Positions 24,362 to 36,900 of a DNA stretch of 64,000 bases are shown piece by piece; positions within the stretch are counted from its first letter, which is position 1; each line of letters begins with the position of its first letter. The notes beneath the pieces are model-generated. The model was not told the DNA's origin. It ran no database searches and saw only the letters and a program-made list of their open reading frames with translations. This DNA is from Camarhynchus parvulus (taxonomy: Eukaryota > Chordata > Aves > Passeriformes > Thraupidae). Both the position numbers and the translations under genes were made by a program. The DNA lies in assembly GCF_901933205.1 (NCBI RefSeq), contig NC_044572.1, positions 26,746,501-26,810,500 on the forward strand, written 5' to 3'.

Positions 24362-26737
24362 CCTTAGGAGCATAGGACTTGAAAGGACCTCATAAGTAGT
24401 AGCCACTTCATTATAAATGAAAAATGTTCCCCAATAAATCTAGAGAGACTGTTCTCTTCCATTGCTTCAGATTCTGGAAGAATTAGAATATAATTGTTCT
24501 CTTTATTCTAATCCTTCTCTTACTCTTCGGCTAAAGTTTATTCAATACTTGCTTGTATCCTGTTGTTATTGCACCTGCACCATTATCAGAATATACTTCT
24601 GGGGGAAAATAAGAAACCTAAAAGGGTTTAATAAAAAAAATTGTATTCATTATTTTAAAATATATTTAGAATAAAGATAAAATATTCTAGAGGTCCAGGT
24701 CAATTGGGAAAGGTAAAAGGACCATATGAAGACCTGAAGGAAAATCTTAAGGAAGTGAAGGTGCCCCTAATGTTTAGCTAAGTGACATTGAATGGTGAAA
24801 TTTAAACTACCGTCAGCGACTTATCGCAAGGAAGGTGGTTGGTTTCTTAAATTTCAATTTATTCTTTATCTTATTAAAGTGAATAATTACATCTTCCACC
24901 ATAACGTTCCATGTATACACAAGCAAGTCTCATAACATTCGTAGTTTTCTGCCTGAAAAGCTCAAACAGTAATGTGAGACCCAACAACACAGCTCATCCA
25001 TTGCAGGAGTCTCAGATGACCGTGCTGATGGCTGTGGCATTTCTTGGACTGAAATTCATTACATTGTCACAACAGTTCAATAAATCAAAAGAAACATGTA
25101 TACCCCAAAGGGTAGAGAGGTTCTTTTGAATACTGTTCCAAGTATACTCTCTGCATTAGAGCCAAAGGTCAAGTTTCCCCCCACCCTCCCCCAGACTCAA
25201 ATGGTAAAACTTGTGGTGCCATTTGAAATGAGGAATGAAAAGCTACAAGCTGTGAGAATGCAGCAAGACGCCATATAAATAGACTTTGAGGGCATAGGGA
25301 AAAGTACTTTAAGATACTTTAGCTCTGGAAAAGCTGCAGCTGAAAACAGAGGCAACTTTGTGACTCACTATATAAAGCAGAAAGCTCACTAGAGTCCCTG
25401 GACTTTACAATGGATCCAAGATACATGGAAGTCCACAGAACACATTTCCATGAAACCATTTTTCAAGTTTGATGTCTTGTATCGTGCTTCATCTGTAAGG
25501 AAACTCAGAGATGTTAAGACACCAAAAATGCCAGGTCTATTTAGCCCTTTAAGGACTATGGTATTCTTGGACTGAAATTATAGATTCCTCTCTTCATTTC
25601 AAATCTCCAGAAATGCTTTAATCCAAAATACAAATATAGGAAATTAAGCAGAGATGAGTTTATCTTCTGAAGTAGCTGAATGAAGTTTGCAGAATGTAAT
25701 ATATTTTGATCATATTAATTTAAATGGCTGAAACTTTGAGTCTCTTTTTGACACAAAATCTAAAATATCTACTATCAGTCGAATATGCCAAAATCTTCCA
25801 TCAGCTTGGCACAGATAAGAACATGTAAAATGCATAGAATACTTGGGATGTTGGGACATGGAAGTTGAAAAATATTTTGCAGATTCACCCCAGAAAGAGT
25901 TCTCAGAGGCTATAGCTGTCTAAGTAGAGCAGTCATCTCTGTCAATATGCAGATAGAAATTTTTAAGGATCTAGCAGTTTTTGAGATTTATGCAGATTTT
26001 TAAGATGACTGGATAATTCATTCTTTATAGATCTGTCAAGTATATTTCACCAAAATAAAAGGTGGTAGAGTTTCCTAAGTATAAACTTGTGTGTCTTATG
26101 TTGATATAATCTGTCTAGTCCTGTATTTGGAAACAACTGACCTATCACAGTGATTAAAAAAGAAGCGGAAAAAAATAACCTGAGGCAAACACATGCTGCA
26201 ATAAATTTCAAAACATAGCAGCAAAACTTGACAAAGATAGAAGCAACTTAATACAAGATTTTTAATGGGAAGTGTCAGTCCAGTTTAATTTTATGTGTTG
26301 CTCTTAGCTCCACCTGTATTTAACAGTATTCCACTCTCTTGTTCAGCTACATAATCTTGTCCAGAATGTATCTAGAATTACTCATATAGGAAGCATGATA
26401 CAACAATATTCTCAAAGAAAAGGGTTGAAGTATGAGGGCAAATGTCTCTGTATTTCTCCAGTCTGAAAGACTTAATTTTGACTTGCTCAGCAGTCTTTAT
26501 TCTCATTTGACCTTTACAACTGGTCTGAAATGTATATAACCTTTAATAGAGGAACTTAAATACTTTTCTGAAATTTCCTGCAGGGCATAAAACAGAACCC
26601 TTCATGTACATATTGTATTGGATCTGCTGTATATTAGGTAATTAGCTAATTTATAAAAGAAAAAGAATCATAAATTTCAGCTAGTTATTTAACCTTGTAT
26701 TTAGGAGGTATGCAGGACTTTGTGACTACTGTTGTTG

Positions 26738-27228
26738 AATCTCGTGAGGTTTCTGTTCCCTTATCTCTTCAGCATGTTAAAGTCTTTCTTGCACACAAGC
26801 AAAAGAGACCAAAGAATTAATTCACTGCATCTCATGGGCAGGCTGGTGTTCAGCCATCTCCAGGAGAGTAGGGCCCCACCATATATAACAATTACTCGGA
26901 AAGACAAATGCCATGGCTCCAAATGTCTCCCCCTTCCTCCTTTTTCTCCCCACTTTGTATACTGACCATGATGTCACATGGTCTGGAATATTGCTGTGGT
27001 CAGCTGGGGTCACCTGTCCTGGCTGTGTCTGCTCCCAACCTCCCATGTCCTGTCCCTAGTGTGGCACCACAAAATAGCAGAAAAGACCAAACCTTTTGTG
27101 AGCCCTGCTCAACAATAACTAAAATGTCTCCATATTAATAACCATGTTCAGCAGAACTACAAAACTCAGCCCCACACCAGCCACTGTGAAGGAAATTAAC
27201 TTTACTCCAGTCCAAAACAGGTAGCACA
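26738..27228 (-). mobile_element. ERVL-type endogenous retrovirus LTR, probably solo, 3'-truncated
   Basis: Read on the minus strand from 27,228, the sequence starts TGTGCTACCTG and runs in the order of the common avian ERVL LTR. It passes AAAGTTAATTTCC, a block near 27,042-27,002 (CACAGCCAGGACAGGTGACC), a TATA-like GTATACAAAG (plus 26,953-26,962) and a block at plus 26,836-26,863 (GATGGCTGAACACC in the middle). That last block is nearly identical to the plus-strand LTR at 33,763-33,790, which is internal support. The far end (U5, below about 26,740) is lost or decayed: the ATCTCTTC..CTCGTGAG region is the last part I can place. No retroviral internal region adjoins on either side. The copy is old and has no coding capacity. 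Confidence 0.83.
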
Positions 27229-27884
27229 TTATCATGAATAAACTATTGTACATATTCTCTCCTCAGATACCTGGAGACAGAGAAATGTATTTTTCTCCAT
27301 GCATTTAGCCTGATCTATGTATGTATTTGCCACCTGCCAATTTATTCATGACTAGGTTATCTGATGGACAGTATTTTTTCTTGTGTGTCAGTAAAAACTG
27401 TGACACTTAAGGTAATTAAGGTCTATTCTTTTGTAAAGGATTAAGGAATTCTATAGGATCTAAGCCACTGCACTGTTACTATATTTAACATTCGTCTCTA
27501 TGTTTTGTTCAAGGCTGAATCTAGAACTGAAATGTGTGATTAAAAAAAACCCAAACAAACAAACCATAAAAAATCATTTGAACATACCAACATACTCTGT
27601 TTTGGAACTCGCAATTAGATGCTTCTGTGCATATTATCTGTTTCTCCATCATTGCTTGCAGTCAAAATTATGTTGATTTTCTCTGTATACATTTGTCTAG
27701 AAACTCTAATTATGCTTTACCATATTACCTTTGGGGAAAGCATAAATCATCTGAATCATATTCTGTGTTGGAAATATGAAGCTAACTTGGTTATTTAAGA
27801 GGACTCAGGACAGCGCTTACTTCAGTGCCCCTTAAAAAATAACTAAAGTGTAATAAATTTTGAGTTTCTAGGAATTTTTGTGAC

Positions 27885-28030
27885 ATCATCCCAAATTGTA
27901 ATGATGGGATTATTCATCATATGCTAGAGTCATAATTACATTCTAATTATGCAAGGAGAAGTATTTATACTAAAACAGGCAATTAGGTGTAATTACACTA
28001 ATGATGTAAATATGCAAGAATTAACTGAAA
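27885..28030. promoter_or_regulatory. candidate cis-regulatory element (TAATTA/ATGCAA cluster)
   Basis: TAATTA occurs at 27,933, 27,944 and within a perfect 12-base palindrome GTGTAATTACAC at 27,987-27,998. TTATGCAA (27,947-27,954) and TATGCAAG (28,011-28,018) resemble POU-type sites, and CAATTAGG (27,980-27,987) is a homeodomain-type core. Such clusters are typical of developmental enhancers in vertebrate gene deserts. However, AT-rich DNA produces TAATTA often by chance, and conservation was not assessed. Confidence 0.2.
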
Positions 28031-28361
28031 GTGATTTGAAAAGGAACTAGGGAAATATGTACAAATAAAACACATTTGATGTTTAAAAAAAAGTAAACCT
28101 CTTTGTCAAATGATAAATCTTAATTATGTACTGGGAACACCATGCAAGGAGATGCTCCAAGGTCATTTTTTTCCCCCAGAGCTCCTACTAAATGTTGCTA
28201 TTCTCTATTCCTTAAGGAAAGAATGGCATTTTTTGCTTTTTTTTCTAGATCATTTAAGACATGGACAGTACCCTATGAATGGTCTCCACAAGAAGTGTCT
28301 GTGGCTATCTATGTAGTTAGTTATTACATAGTGTAATTATACTCATGTATTTAGTATTTCT

Positions 28362-28382
28362 CCCCCCCCCCCCCAAAAAAAA
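28362..28382. repeat. C13-A8 homopolymer junction
   Basis: Thirteen C are followed directly by eight A. This is a homopolymer tract and is prone to length error in sequencing. Confidence 0.85.
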
Positions 28383-28974
28383 TTAGATTTGTTGCATACA
28401 GATATCTCGGATGTAAATTCTTTCTTTTCAATCTTTGCTTTCTGGCCTGACCACTTTCTTATTCTGAGATTCCTGTCTTATGCCTTTCCTTCCTTGTTTA
28501 CCACAGGGCACTAGCTAAATCAAAATTATGTTTCAAGAAAATCCTGGCCTTACCTGCCTCGCTCTGCAGTTACCACTCAATCTGTAGTAAACTTGGCAAA
28601 ATTTGCTTCTGCTTGGTATTATTTAGATTTACCTGAAAAATCATATGCTTTCAGCATAGGTTTATCCATGTGAACCATAGTTTAAACCAAATGTACTTAT
28701 GTGAAATGCTTATTAAGAAACAAAATTAATTATTTCTTAATCATCTTAAAAAGAGTCTATAAAAAAGTAAATTGTTTCTGGATAAACCACTATGGGTAAA
28801 TTGTACATTTAGTGCACACACTGAGAAGAGCATAGCAGCTATAGAAGTGTTTGAAAACATGGTGTGTATATATGTACACATATATTTCATACGCATACAC
28901 ATGGCTACTCAGAGAGTCCCTACTAAGCAAGTCAGCACTTTCATTCTAATTAATAATTAAAGTTGTTGATTTCA

Positions 28975-29415
28975 GGCAGAGATGTCCTTCAGAGAGATCT
29001 CAACAAATTATAGAAGAGGGTAATCACCAACCATATGAAGTTCAACAGGGGAAAATGCCAGATTCTCCACCTGGGATGGGGCAACCCTGGATGCACAGAC
29101 AGACTGGGGAATGAGAGGCTGGAGAGCAGTGCCACAGAAAGGGACCTGGGAGTCCTGGTTGACAGAAAGTTAAACATGAGCCAGCAGTGCCCTGGCAGCC
29201 AGGAGGGCCACCCTTGTCCTGGGGGGCATCAGGCACAGCACAGCCAGCCAGGCAAAGGAGGGGATTGTCCTGCTCTGCTCTGAGCTGGGGTGGCCATAAT
29301 ATAAAATAGACATAGCACCATAATATAAAAAAGACATTGAAGTATTGTAGAGTGTCCAAAAGAGGTTTACACAGGTTGAGGGGAAGCTGTGTGAGGGGAA
29401 GCTATATGGGCTTTT
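28975..29415 (+). mobile_element. CR1 LINE ORF2 fragment (reverse-transcriptase C-terminus)
   Basis: The frame at 29,035-29,283 reads MKFNRGKCQILHLGWGNPGC, followed by RLGNERLESS and RDLGVLVDRKLNMSQQCP. These are the hallmark motifs of the CR1 ORF2 protein after the reverse-transcriptase core. Upstream, 28,980-29,035 (CAGAGAGATCTCAACAAATT) continues the match out of frame. After about 29,220 small deletions break the frame. At 29,294-29,341 a 24-base tandem duplication interrupts the element, and the match resumes at about 29,345 (GTAGAGTGTCCAAAAGAGG) to 29,415. A 105-codon minus-strand frame at 29,042-29,359 is its antisense shadow. It is a dead copy, 5'- and 3'-truncated, noticeably GC-richer than its surroundings. 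Confidence 0.9.
29294..29341 (+). repeat. 24-base tandem duplication inside a CR1 copy
   Basis: CCATAATATAAAATAGACAT plus four bases (29,294-29,317) is followed by a copy with few differences (29,318-29,341). The AT-rich unit is unlike the GC-rich CR1 around it, so it appears to be inserted or slipped sequence. Confidence 0.8.
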
Positions 29416-32400
29416 TGTGCTTTTTGTCAGCTATGGACCCAATGAAATGCTATTAAATATTGTAAAATATTACAAAGAAAACTAACTTCAAGATTTTCCC
29501 TTTTTACCTAATTCCATTCACACAATAAGTTTATGAATTTGTGACATGATCATCAATTCAAAAGCACTTTTAAATCTCAGCATGAATCTTTATCAGTCAT
29601 TACTCTAGAAAAGGGCAATTACATCTGTCTCTGAAAAGTATAACACTAAGAGAAATGATCTCTCAGCACAATTTTCAGATCATGACCTGGGCTGTCCTGA
29701 CACAAAATTGAAAACTTATGCTGGTGGTGTAGCCCTGATCTCCTTTGCTGTCTGTTTCTCAAACCAGAGAAACAAAAGATGAACTGTGGTAGATGGATGG
29801 ATGACCCCTCTTCTGCACCTTTGTATTTCTCTTCTATGTCTGCACTCCATCATTCTGCTTTACATCTTGTAGCTGTAATAAAACCTTTATTCCTTCTAGA
29901 TATTTTGCTAAATCTCAAAAAAGAACAGGGAGGTTGCTGTCAAAGCTCTTCTCTAGCACTTAAAATACAAAACTTTTTTTGAAGTGGCAAATTGATATGC
30001 ACATAATATAATAGCATCTGTTGCAAAAAGCCCCTGAACTTGGGTTCAGTAAGAGTTGTTGTATATTAAAAGTCCAGTTTCTTAAGGAAGCTGACTATTC
30101 ATTGCCCATTGGTGAGTCCTTTCCTCTTTACCCACCTCTGAGCATAGTAATGAATTTCAGTGATTTGTGAAAATAGATAAGAAATTACAATGCAATTAAA
30201 TTGTCTCAAAAAGTCAGCTGGGCTGATGCAGGACTCAGAACTCATCTCCCTACTGAAATATGGGCAGTAAACTTCTCTATAAGTAATTATTCTCAGAAAA
30301 AATACCTTGATGCTGCCCTTAACAATAAAAGAGAGGGGGAAGGCTGAGTAGCAAGAAGCTCAAATCTATGGAAAGACAGATTTCTTCAATGCCTGTAGTG
30401 TTTCACTACTTCTTCTGGCTGATGATATTGAACTTACCCATTGCCCTTTGCACAGGATTCTACAGTTTCAATTGTCAGATATGCAAACCTACATCTTTGG
30501 GGTAAGGTTTCAATTCAAGGGCAACAATTTTTCTGTATTCATACAAATGTTGTAGCTAAGTCCACAGCTGAAGCATTACAGACTGAAGAAATTTGCTTAA
30601 GAGTGAACAGTTAAGTCAAATAAGGGAGTAGACATTATGACAGGCAAACTGAATTCCCAAAACATTTAAAAGTTTAAATTGATACAGAGGGAGGGGGTTT
30701 GTTTGGTTTGGTTTTTCTTTTCTATATAATGACTTTCCTTTTTTTTTTTTTTTTTTGCTTTAAAAACTGTGATTAGAAAAAGGTTCTTATCTACTTCTGC
30801 TTTAATAACTATCAGCAGCAAAATTATGTTTCTCAGAAGTCACACCCTGGGAGAGGAAAAGAACAAATATTTTCTAAAGAGTTCCTCTTATTCAAATCTC
30901 TTTAATTCAGGAATAATACTTAGCAGTAGAAAAATGAAAAACAATTTTGATAACAGAAGCTAAAGACAAAGAAAATTACTGCATAAAAGTAAGTGGATTA
31001 AAATTTGAAGTAATGCTTCTTATTTCAAATCTAAAAATGTTCTACCTCAAAGATTTTGTTTTTCAAGGTATTATGTAGTCATATTATGGGGAGAAAAAGA
31101 ATATTTGATGAGAAATCAAGGGCACATGGAAAAAATTAATCACAAAAGTGCTGTATTTTGACATAAGTATTTTTTCTTCATGAAGCCAGCAGTGATGAAA
31201 TGTGCATTGTTTTAAAATTTAATAATTGAGATAGTAACGTTAATGTTACATTTTTGGAACAACAGGATACAGCCAACACAAGCCAGCAAATACAAGCCAA
31301 GAATCTAAAACTACACACTATTTTCTCTTTAAATGTGATTAACTTCAATTAGAGCAAAAAGCTCCTTAAAACAACATTACTTATGCTTTAATTTTTGATT
31401 GGCATATGTTTCTCAGCCTTCCTTTTACAGATACTAAACTGACACTGGACTAAAGACAGTGAGGGATGACACTCCTGATATGCAAATTTAGATCACAAAA
31501 CAAATAGATCTCAACAGTTCTGGTTAAAGTTGTTTTACTAGTATGTTCCACTTATTTTCTAGTCTTTTCCAAGTCAATGCCCCAAAAAGATTTCATTAGA
31601 GGAAGAACAAATGGAAAGTAGTTGCTTCCTTGAGGCTTTGCAACAACCAGGTCTAATATGTCCTGTAGAATTCTTTACTGTTTGCAATGTTGGCAATCTT
31701 TCAAGCTTAAGGCATTCACTACTGTGATGCTGGCAGGAGATAAGGCAGGGAAACAAAAGAGCATGAACATCTTCATCAGAACACTTGAAGCTGTTTGGGA
31801 GCAGAGTGTGATTCAATAGCTGATTATTTAGAAAGGCTTCCTAGGAGGTTAGATGACTTGGTTTTCTGTTTTTTAATGCTTGAGCAGACTATAGATTAGC
31901 TACAGTGAATGCCAACTTATTGGTTACTGTAATTTCTTGACTTCTGTCTAAACCTAATAAATCAATTTGGGAAAAAGCCTGAGCTGAAATCACATCCATC
32001 CCAAGAACATTCTATGCGCACTTGAGTAAAGGAGAAAGAAAAGCAGAAACATTTCCTTCAGGAATTCACTCTCTAAAGAAAGGGTGACATGCAGAGGGCA
32101 CCCACAGCTATGATTCACAAGCAAAGATGGAGTTTCACTTTCTAACCAATCATTTAGAATGTTTTTGTGGACTGCAGTTAAAGCATAGTCTCTCCTGCAT
32201 TTCTTATGGGGTAAGTTATGAGGATTCTTTCTGTCCTCCCAGTGTATGATGTACTTGGTCTAAAGTGGTTTATTTCCTTGGTCCATGGGGGCACCTCAAA
32301 ATCTAAATTTGCATCCTGCAAGGTGCTAAGGACATGAAGAGCTGCAGCAGAGCATTTTGTCACTTATTTCTTTGTTTATGAGCTAAGACCAGCTGTTTAA

Positions 32401-33439
32401 ATGTGATTGATATTCTCTTTTTTTCCCACCAGAAACATACTAGCTACAGGGCAACCCTCTTTTTCAACATCTGTTCAGCATATTACTCATATATTCAGAT
32501 TTTCCTGCTCATTCAGCATGTTAAAGCTTATTACAATACACTAAATATTCTTCTGGAATGAGCAGGAGGGGTGCACAGGCTTCAAGTCAGCTGGTTCCAG
32601 CTAGAGATGATCCTAAATCCAAAACTCAGTTTTGACCACTGCAATTCCACTTGTGGTTTCTCTCATATGTAGTTATTCACTGCAGTCTTAGTACCAAGAT
32701 AAAATGAGAAATAGCAAAGGTCCCTTAAAATCATGCCTTAGTACAAGTGGTTCAAGGTGAATGAGGTACAAACTCCATGCAAGGCATCATTATTCTGTTG
32801 AGATACTCAACATTCAAACCAGCAGAATGATCATTTTTAGATAATCTTTATACCAGTGTATGAGAACATAAATTCAAAGGATTTTTCACAAATTATTAGT
32901 TTGATTTCATTAGAAGACAAGATTTGTCTTGGTCTAGTCCTTTCTTGCTTCTTCTTCTATATTTTACATAAACTATTGGACGTCCTTGATCAAATTTTGA
33001 AAAAAAAAACGCAAGAAGGAGTGGTCTGCAAAGTAAGTTCTTGCAATGTATGTTGTAAAATCCAGCTGGAAAGAACCAGCTGGCCAAGCACCATAGACAG
33101 ACAACTCTCTAGTTAACATGAATCCCTCAACATGAAACAAATACATAGCAACTCTATCATATATATCCAAGCCAGGTATTGCAGAGAAGTTTTGCCACAG
33201 TTTTTTATGCCCCAGAAGTTTTTCATGTGGAAAGCACACTTGAAATTGGAGGAGTTCTGTTCTCATGATTTTTTTTATCTGCAGAATAGTTTTATTTATT
33301 TAGTCTCACCTGTATTGCTAATATAGATCTGGATTCAACATTTCCTACTTGCAGGCATAGTAAGGAATGTAAGAAAGAAATGTAGAGAAATGAAAGTGTA
33401 TTGAAATACACTAGTTGTAGACTACTATTTGTAGAATTG
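29416..33439. other. AT-rich non-coding DNA, nothing recognised
   Basis: No gene or interspersed repeat recognised. A run of 18 T lies at 30,739-30,756. Open frames up to about 97 codons (for example minus 32,973-33,266) have no recognisable product. Confidence 0.55.
30739..30756. repeat. poly-T run (18 T)
   Basis: A homopolymer of 18 T with no identifiable retroposon body on either side. Confidence 0.85.
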
Positions 33440-33992
33440 TGTACTGGTTTTGTCTTTGTAATAACTGATAAAAGGCTGTTTTGGATTTGAATTAAAACCA
33501 GTAATGGCAGGACAGGGATGTTTTAGTTACAGCTAAGCAGCACTGACAAAGCATCAAAACCCTCCCGCTTCTCACCCTACCCCAGCAGTGACTGGCCTGG
33601 GGGTGCACAAGGGGACACAGCTGTCCCAGCTGACCTGGGTATATTCTGTATAATATGGCTTCATGCTCAGCAATAAAACCTGGGGTATGAAGGAAGGAGA
33701 TGTTTGGAGTTCTGTTGTTTATCTTCCCAAGGAACAATTACATATGATACAGCTTTTCTTCCCTGGGGATGGCTGAACACCTGCCTGCTCATGGGGAGTA
33801 GTGAATTAATTCCTTGCTTCAATTAGCTTTTCTTGGGTCTGCAGCTTTTGTTTTACCTATTAAACTGCCTGTGTCTCAACACAGGAATTTTCACACTTTA
33901 ACGTTCCCAGACCTCTCTCTACCCTCATGGGGAAGAGCGAGTGAGCGGCTGTGTGGAGCTGAGCTTCCCACACATGTTAAACCACAAGATCA
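33440..33992 (+). mobile_element. ERVL-type endogenous retrovirus solo LTR, nearly complete
   Basis: The element begins TGTACTGGTTTTG at 33,440 and ends near GTTAAACCACAAGATCA at 33,992. It follows the order of the avian ERVL LTR throughout: GACAGGGATGTTTT, GGGGTGCACAAGGGGACACA (33,600-33,619), a degenerate TATA region CAATAAAACC (33,671-33,680), GATGGCTGAACACC (33,769-33,782), the polyadenylation signal ATTAAA (33,859-33,864) and the GAGTGAGCGGCTGTGTGG block near 33,940. I found no primer-binding site, gag/pol sequence or second LTR nearby, so it is a solo LTR left by recombination. Five-base target duplications were not convincing. The termini may be off by a few bases. Confidence 0.9.
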
Positions 33993-36900
33993 TGGGTATT
34001 TCTATGGCAATATGCACTATTTTTGTTTTTTTATTCTTCTAACTACAGAGAGTCATAGCATTAGAAATGTATTATTTTTAATTTATCTTTCTTTTTTTTT
34101 TTTTTTTTTAATAAATGAGTATGTGTTCATTTTTTTTCAGACTTTAAAATAATCATAAATTAGAATCCATACTATGTTTCATCTGGAGAGATATAGCATA
34201 CTACACTGCACAAAGAAAAAAGGGATTGCTATACATAATCTATATTGTAAGTCTGAAGCATACCTTGAACCTTAACACTTTAAAATATAATTTACACTTC
34301 ATTCTGCTACAGTTTGTACTTAAACTGCTGTTAAGAAAGAAACATTACCCTTTAAGAGATCCTAGAAATTTATGTTATCATGTCTACCTTGCATCTCTTT
34401 CTCTCTATTGTTTTTGGCCATTTATTAATTGTCTGTAGTCATGTTTTTTCTCTTGATCACATCCATCAGTATCTAATAATATAGCTAATTAAAAGGGAGG
34501 GTCTATGAAGCATAATATTTTCTTCCTATAATTGTCATGATTTCTATAATTGATTCTCTGTATATGCATTTTGTTTCATAAAATATATTATTTAGAAAAC
34601 AAAATAAAACAAATTTGTGTTAAGAAGCCTAAATTGAATCTATTAAAACAAGACTTAATTATCCATTGTGATACCCATTGGCATGTGAAAGTTATGTGAG
34701 CCACTGAAAAACAACAGTGCCGAACACTTGTCCTCCATTACTATTACAAGGAGTTCTGTGTGTTCAAAAATATTAACAGAAAGTGCTAAATTTGACATAT
34801 ATAACTGAAATGACAGAATATATCAGCCATAATTCCTTCTACATAACCTTTAAATATCAGCTTCCCAGAATACAGTCTGAAAATTAAAAAGCAGTTCTCC
34901 TGTGGTTTTCAGGTGATAAATATGCAGTTTTACTAGAAACAATGACAAAAAGACACAAATTGGGGAAATCTTCAATAGCATACAAGACAGTAAGATTGAA
35001 CAGATATGCTAGAAACTCTGTACAGTGATTTTTCTTTTATTCTAAGATCAAGAGTAAAAGGGAGATCTGTGAAAATCAAAGAGTAGCAGGAAGCTAAAAT
35101 GGATTTTTTTTAAATCAGCTCACATAATTTCTCCACTAAGATATAGCCTCAAATAATGAGGTTACCAGGTATTAAAATAATAGAGGTCAAGTATGGTTGT
35201 TGTGTTGAAATGATTTTCCCATCAGCATTAAGACTACACATGCAAAGGTTTTGGCCACTGGTTTTGTGTTCTCAGCTGGCAGATACCAACAACATCTGGG
35301 CCAGTAACATCAGAAATTGTAATCTAGAGAATTGTTCCTTCTATCACTTCCAGCAAATACTGGACTTTAATTAGGACTCTTCCAAGCCCCTGCAAAATGT
35401 CTATGTGATTCAAACATCCAAATGTCACAGACTGCGGAAGGTTATATGAACAGAAAATAAGAACACAGCTACCTGGAATATTCCATACATTCTGGGCGTA
35501 GGAGAAGCTTTGTCTCACAGTTGGTATGCAATCTCTTAGATTGACCAATAGGGTCAATGAGACCTGTGAATGAGGAAGAAGAATCATTGGAATTTTCCTG
35601 ATCTTTTGTTAACTTTTGGGTATTCTGATGCTGACTCTGATTTCAGTGTTTGCCTAGGCCCATCAGGCAATTAATGAGCTCTAGGGAAACTCAGTGCATG
35701 TGACTGATGTAGTCCAGGACATAATAAACTTTATAATCCTTTTATCTTCAGTGCTTTTTCTTAAAAGACATTTTTATTATCTCCTTCTCCTCCATTTCAA
35801 CCCAGTTTGAGATTCCCAGTTGCGTAAGGCTCAGACACCTACATGAAAGCTGCATAGTAGTTTCATTTCACCTAAAAAGTGAAGCTACTTAACATCTCTT
35901 TCTCTGAAATAACAAGATACTTACACTTTGAACTTAAAACTTGAGTGAAGCAGAACATCATGCTGAGAATACAAATTTCTGTAATTTGATTTCAGAACAG
36001 TACATTCATTTCATTTGCAAGTATACAGAAGAGAGAACGCTGCAGTCAATTATGGTCATATGCTTTGAAATTTGTTTTGACTGGTGAAATACATTGTGTG
36101 ATGATTCCAATGTGTGTGACAGACACGCACAATACCATGTTGCTAGATGTGGTGGAAAAGGAAAAGAAAAAAGATTCAGTGGCAAAAAATGAGAACCTAC
36201 GTGTAGGGGAAAAAAAGGTACAGTTCTCAGCTGTGAGGAGCCCTGAGCTGGACATTCTGGCTTCTGCTATACAATGGGATAAGGAAACTCCTACTGTTAA
36301 ATAAATCAAATTCCTGTTAACTGAAGGCAGGGTCAGTTGTCAGCCAACAGGAGCAATACTTTTCTTTGCTGAAAACTCTTTACATGTCTAATCAGGGAAA
36401 GCAATCTTGTTCAACTTGTCAACCAAATAATTTTGGACTTTAAACTGGTAGGCAAACTGAAAGGGCCTTGTGTTTCTTTAGCTTGACAAATTCAGATATC
36501 TGAGGTAGTTTTTGTTATTCTAGTGATGGCTGAAATGTATTACTACAAACAACAACATAACAGTAAAAAGAAATTTCCAGCTAAGATGAATGGATGGAGC
36601 TTTACCAAATCCTTTGTTAGTACACTGATTTGTCAGCTGTTTACCTGGATTTTTATATAAACACCTTAAAAGCAAGGCAAAGCATTCATATGAGAAGGTC
36701 AAGTACTTAAACCAATGACTGGTTTCTCAGTACTTGCTTCAGTACTTTGGCACATAAATTCTGAGGGGAAACAGGGCTCCATCTTTCTGAACAAAAGTAT
36801 TTTGAAGGTACAAACTGAAACACCTCTTAACACTAATTGACTGGTGCTATAATCAGTTAAATTATAGCATGATTTGTATTAATGCTAATTACAGTGGAGA

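Larger units (their letters stand above)
18661..26737. other. long AT-rich non-coding stretch, nothing recognised
   Basis: About 8 kb with no recognisable gene, LINE or LTR. Simple sequence includes a TA-rich patch at 19,691-19,740 and a run of 15 T at 24,347-24,361 followed by CCTTAG. That T-run resembles a splice acceptor, but no convincing donor follows. All open frames are under about 97 codons and unrecognised. Confidence 0.55.
27229..28974. other. non-coding DNA with homeodomain-like motif cluster
   Basis: No gene is visible. A cluster of TAATTA-type motifs lies at 27,930-28,020 (listed separately). A run of 13 C followed by 8 A sits at 28,362-28,382. The 3' part leads into a CR1 copy. 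Confidence 0.5.

Noticed and set aside
24347..24420. T15 tract followed by CCTTAG, resembling a strong splice acceptor
   Set aside because: No plausible donor follows at exon distance and the downstream sequence has stops in all frames. A homopolymer explains it.
29042..29359. 105-codon minus-strand open frame
   Set aside because: Antisense of CR1 ORF2, whose plus-strand translation shows clear reverse-transcriptase C-terminal motifs.
36046..36309. Two overlapping frames (79 codons plus, 87 codons minus) considered as a small gene
   Set aside because: No recognisable motif, no initiation or polyadenylation context, and frames of this length are expected by chance in 64 kb.
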